A stretch of 21,000 nucleotides of DNA from Mesostigma viride (Eukaryota; Streptophyta; Mesostigmatophyceae; Mesostigmatales; Mesostigmataceae): the NCBI GenBank assembly GCA_009746045.1, contig RPFO01000084.1, positions 141,501 through 162,500 on the forward strand, in the 5' to 3' direction. Position 1 is the stretch's first letter. The number at the start of each line of letters is the position of its first letter. Of the stretch, positions 1 through 21,000 are shown in pieces. Under the pieces are notes generated by a model. The model saw only the letters and a list, made by a program, of their open reading frames with translations, ran no database searches and was not told the origin of the DNA. Both the position numbers and the translations under genes were made by a program.

Positions 1-9064
<9,064 letters not shown>

Positions 9065-10465
9065 CAGCGCGGATCACCAGGTTGCGAGACGCGCCACCTC
9101 AAAAGCTGGAATCCGCTCGACTCTCGTCAAACATAACGTACATGGCTAGCCCCGGCGGATCCTTCAAAACCTGGCGCCACCATTGTGAGACAATTGCAAG
9201 GCGGCGGTACGATGCGAAAAGCCCTCGAACCAACCGGCGGGTTTCGGCACCAAAAAAAATCCTAAAAAACGCAAGGGTTAGAACACAAACAACCGAACTA
9301 CATCTCTTGACGATAGCTTGCAACTACATCCTCGGCCATAACGGGCATGTGCATCCCGGTCACTCCGCTGAGCTGTGGCGAGCTACGCTGCTAGGTATGA
9401 TGGCGTTTTGAAGCGTGCGTCCGGCTTCAAATAAGTGACTCGGTGGTGTCCTCCGGCCTTCGCTGCTGGGTCGCTCTATTACGCATGTAGGCAGTAGGCG
9501 TCAGAGTACTAATTAACTGTGGCGAGCTGCGGAGCTGGCTGCTGGATAAGTAGAGAGGTCTATTTGTCTCTATGAGGAATCGTTCACGTATTTTACGGTT
9601 GACCTTGCGGCCACAACGTTGTTGCAGCCGCCAGAACGCTTTTCCCCGAGGAGAAACAAAGGGACCATCCGAAAAGTAAAAAAGTTTTAGGGGTGGAGCA
9701 GGGGTGGAGTCCCAGGACTCGTGAAGTCCTGATGGAGTTAGTTAGGACCCGCACATGGCCTGGTGGGGTACGGAGCGTCCTGCGTCTACAGTACTGTACT
9801 GTACAACCTTTTTCCGGTGAAATGGGTGTTGTTTATTTCCAAACAAGGTATGCCACAAATACTGTCCAGAAGCCTAGTTGAACCCAGAAGCCTAGACTGT
9901 TGAGCCTCATCAAGTGGGGATTTGGGGTGCAGGCCGCATTGGTAAGGTGCGCCCTGCACCTGTTGTACCTAAGTGGCACGAATCATCTTTTTTGAAAAAA
10001 AAGGTTTAACGTGAAAGTTTGAACGTGAAAGTTACAACGCACGTTACTGGATACTCAGAACAACTATGGACGGCAGCAGGCAGAAAGCACAAGTTGGGAT
10101 CCCACCCGTACCTGACAGCCTTAACCTTTTTCTACAGTATTAGAATCGCGCTTGGTTGGTGAATAGCACGCCAACAAGGTGACACCGGACACGGTTTTTT
10201 GCCGCCGGGACGTTTGCTTGGTGAATGACGGATGACGATTGACTCATGACGACGTAAAGCCTCTTTATCCAGGTTAAGGGCCGCCAACAGGGCTGGGCGG
10301 ATTAGGACGTATTAACCCTTGCATTTTGTCAGGCAAGGCGAAGATCTACTGAGGTGGCCTTTTGAATAGACTGCAGAGAAAGGCACGGCAGATTGCATGG
10401 GCAGAATTCGCTCCCATTAACCGGACTCCTCAATTTTAGCAGCGTACAGGCGGATTACTGGGGCC
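9065..10465. promoter_or_regulatory. Divergent intergenic region between the two genes (bidirectional promoter expected)
   Basis: The two genes point away from each other, so promoters and 5' UTRs of both should lie here. No TATA box could be placed with confidence. Visible elements: a perfect 7-bp hairpin CAGGACT/AGTCCTG (9713-9731), two GAACGTGAAAGTT words (near 10009 and 10021), and TGACTCATGACGACGT (near 10241), a cluster of bZIP-type (TGACTCA, TGACG, ACGT) words. These are motif resemblances only. No gene is supported in the interval. Confidence 0.45.

Positions 10466-10468
<3 letters not shown>
10418..10468 (+). promoter_or_regulatory. Translation start context of seryl-tRNA synthetase
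   Basis: The start is GGGGCCATGGCG, an excellent Kozak context. An in-frame TAA at 10418-10420, with no ATG between, fixes this as the first usable start in the exon. Confidence 0.8.
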
Positions 10469-19653
<9,185 letters not shown>

Positions 19654-20735
19654 GCGGGGAAATAAGTGACGAGCGGGCGAAGGAGCGAGGCACAAGTTGG
19701 CCAACAAGAGGGCCAACTAGGCCAACAAGGGGGCAAACAAGGGGGCAGCGAGCGAGTGACGAGCAGGCAATTAGCGGGCATTATGTGCGCAACAAGCCAG
19801 TAGCAAGTGGGTAACACAATTTGGAATACGTTTTGAGGGTTGCATTGCGAAGCGATACCTAGGCTTGATGGTTTTTTTTTTTTTTACGCGTGCGGCCCCT
19901 TCCAGACGTCACGGAGAACAGGAACCCTTAGCATACGTTCGTGATATGGCCTCGTTATGAAAGTGGCTGGGGACGCTTGGCCACAGTCGCCCAAGATCGA
20001 CACTGGAGGCAAGGGCGAGTACTTGCAAAGGTGGAATTGGATAAGCAGGGCTCTCTGAGTCCATGCCATGTGGCAAGATGCAAAAAATGTGTGCAGAAAT
20101 GTGCAAGGTGACAAGGCAGCGACCTGGGAGTCGAGACAGAAAAGGCCTTGTGCTGTTGGCGATTCAATTGCTGTTGTTTGGAATGCCCCTGCCTCATACG
20201 TGGCTACTTCATTTCCAAGTGGAGGGGGAAGGGGGCCTCCTTTTCCTTGGGCAGGCTGCAGCAGTGGAAGCGCTACCAGCTCCTTGTTGAATTACTACTA
20301 CTTGAATAAGGAAGTCCGAATCTAGTCCAAGGGATGCCACTAGGATGGTGGGAGCTATGTGTATTTCACAGTTACTTTTTGTTGTCTCACTTAATAATAA
20401 TTAAGGATAATTGATTAAATATTTTGTTGTCTCCTTGATATTACACGTAGAATGTGTTACATGAGGGCATAATGTTGTCAGTGGATGGCAATGGAATGCG
20501 ATGGATGACTGTCTGGCTTCTAGTTGCAAGGTTGATACTATTTTGTGTATCTTCATTCCCCACAGCTCTTATGCTCTGCATAGACAGCCCAGTTAAATTG
20601 CATAACCTATCTAAAGGAGGAACTTGAAGTGTGCCTTTGTCTGAGATTGCATTGATTGTACTGATTGTCTCGAGTCCAATTTCAAGTTTCAAATTTCAAA
20701 GGTCGCGCAACTCAAACAGGGGGGCCAGAGATCAA
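19654..20735. other. Downstream intergenic region, no gene recognised
   Basis: Holds the 3' UTR of the synthetase gene. The first 150 bases contain degenerate GCCAACAAG and GTGACGAGC words. A poly-T run of 14 lies at 19872-19885. No clear AATAAA or TGTAA signal could be tied to the gene. AT-rich sequence at 20380-20430. No supported coding region. Confidence 0.6.
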
Positions 20736-20999
20736 TTAATATCTACCAAGAGGATCAATTATATACCCGACTTCTCCGTTAAATCTCATCGACCGGTTTT
20801 CGAAACAACCAACGAACGCCGTAGATGCAGATCCAACGGAGTAAACAACGTCAGGACCGACGCGGCGCCTAAGTTCCTTTTGTGCGAGCCATTTTACAAC
20901 GTCGCGCCGCGTCGTGTACCCGAGCCCTTTTCTGAACGTGAGATGCAAAATCCGCTTGCCAGACCGGGAACTCCGTCCAATGCCGTCTTGCAGTACCAC
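20736..20999 (-). CDS. Hypothetical reading frame, C-terminal part (continues off the right edge)
   Basis: An open frame of at least 87 codons ends with TAA at 20736-20738 and is open to the window edge. The protein is basic in its first half (SRSGKRILHLTFRKGLGYTT) and has VVKWLAQKELRRRVGPDVVY and GEVGYIIDPLGRY. I recognise no family. Its mixed composition, without low complexity, makes it a better coding candidate than other unassigned frames here. It could belong to the next gene or to a mobile element. Confidence 0.35.
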   Translation of the reverse strand: MVLQDGIGRSSRSGKRILHLTFRKGLGYTTRRDVVKWLAQKELRRRVGPDVVYSVGSASTAFVGCFENRSMRFNGEVGYIIDPLGRY

Positions 21000-21000
21000 C

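Overview
This is eukaryotic nuclear DNA. Two spliced protein-coding genes sit head to head, their introns are loaded with tandem repeats, and most predicted long reading frames are translations of those repeats. Both genes look plant-like: an organellar (bacterial-type) seryl-tRNA synthetase with a presequence, and a UBE2O/PHO2-type ubiquitin-conjugating enzyme. Coding exons are GC-rich and the exons are small. A green-lineage alga with a large, repeat-rich genome fits best; the species cannot be named from the sequence.

Left half, minus strand (9064 down to 1, continuing past the left edge): seven exons of the UBE2O/PHO2-like gene at 9064-8873, 7249-7164, 6438-5937, 5353-5222, 4026-3867, 3417-2243 and 28-1. 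Together they give about 758 residues covering the acidic N-terminus and the SH3-like conserved regions. The catalytic UBC domain would lie outside the window. All phases join without frameshift, but the second intron needs either an AT-AC (U12-like) splice or a GT-AG splice that adds 11 residues.

Middle (9065-10465): a divergent intergenic region of about 1.4 kb that should hold both promoters.

Right half, plus strand (10466-19653): a complete seven-exon gene for a 586-residue seryl-tRNA synthetase, with organelle presequence, coiled-coil tRNA arm and class II motifs 1, 2 and 3. Exons: 10466-10925, 12941-13239, 15271-15543, 16630-16796, 17567-17701, 18455-18548, 19321-19653. Downstream there is about 1.1 kb with no recognised gene, then a minus-strand reading frame of unknown nature running to the right edge.

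The most unusual signal is inside the introns. In both genes and on both strands, introns carry diverged copies of the exon-intron junction next to which they lie: the last exon bases plus the donor, or the acceptor plus the first exon bases. Examples are five copies behind serine synthetase exon 2, three behind exon 5, one or two behind exons 3 and 6, a decoy of the exon 3 start, and equivalents in at least three introns of the ubiquitin enzyme gene. The GT or AG is kept in most copies. Other introns hold large arrays: a 108/110-bp minisatellite (about 15 units) whose unit contains an acceptor-like module, a 39-bp array (about 29 units), a 10-bp array (19 units without indels), and long pyrimidine tracts that end at 3' splice sites.
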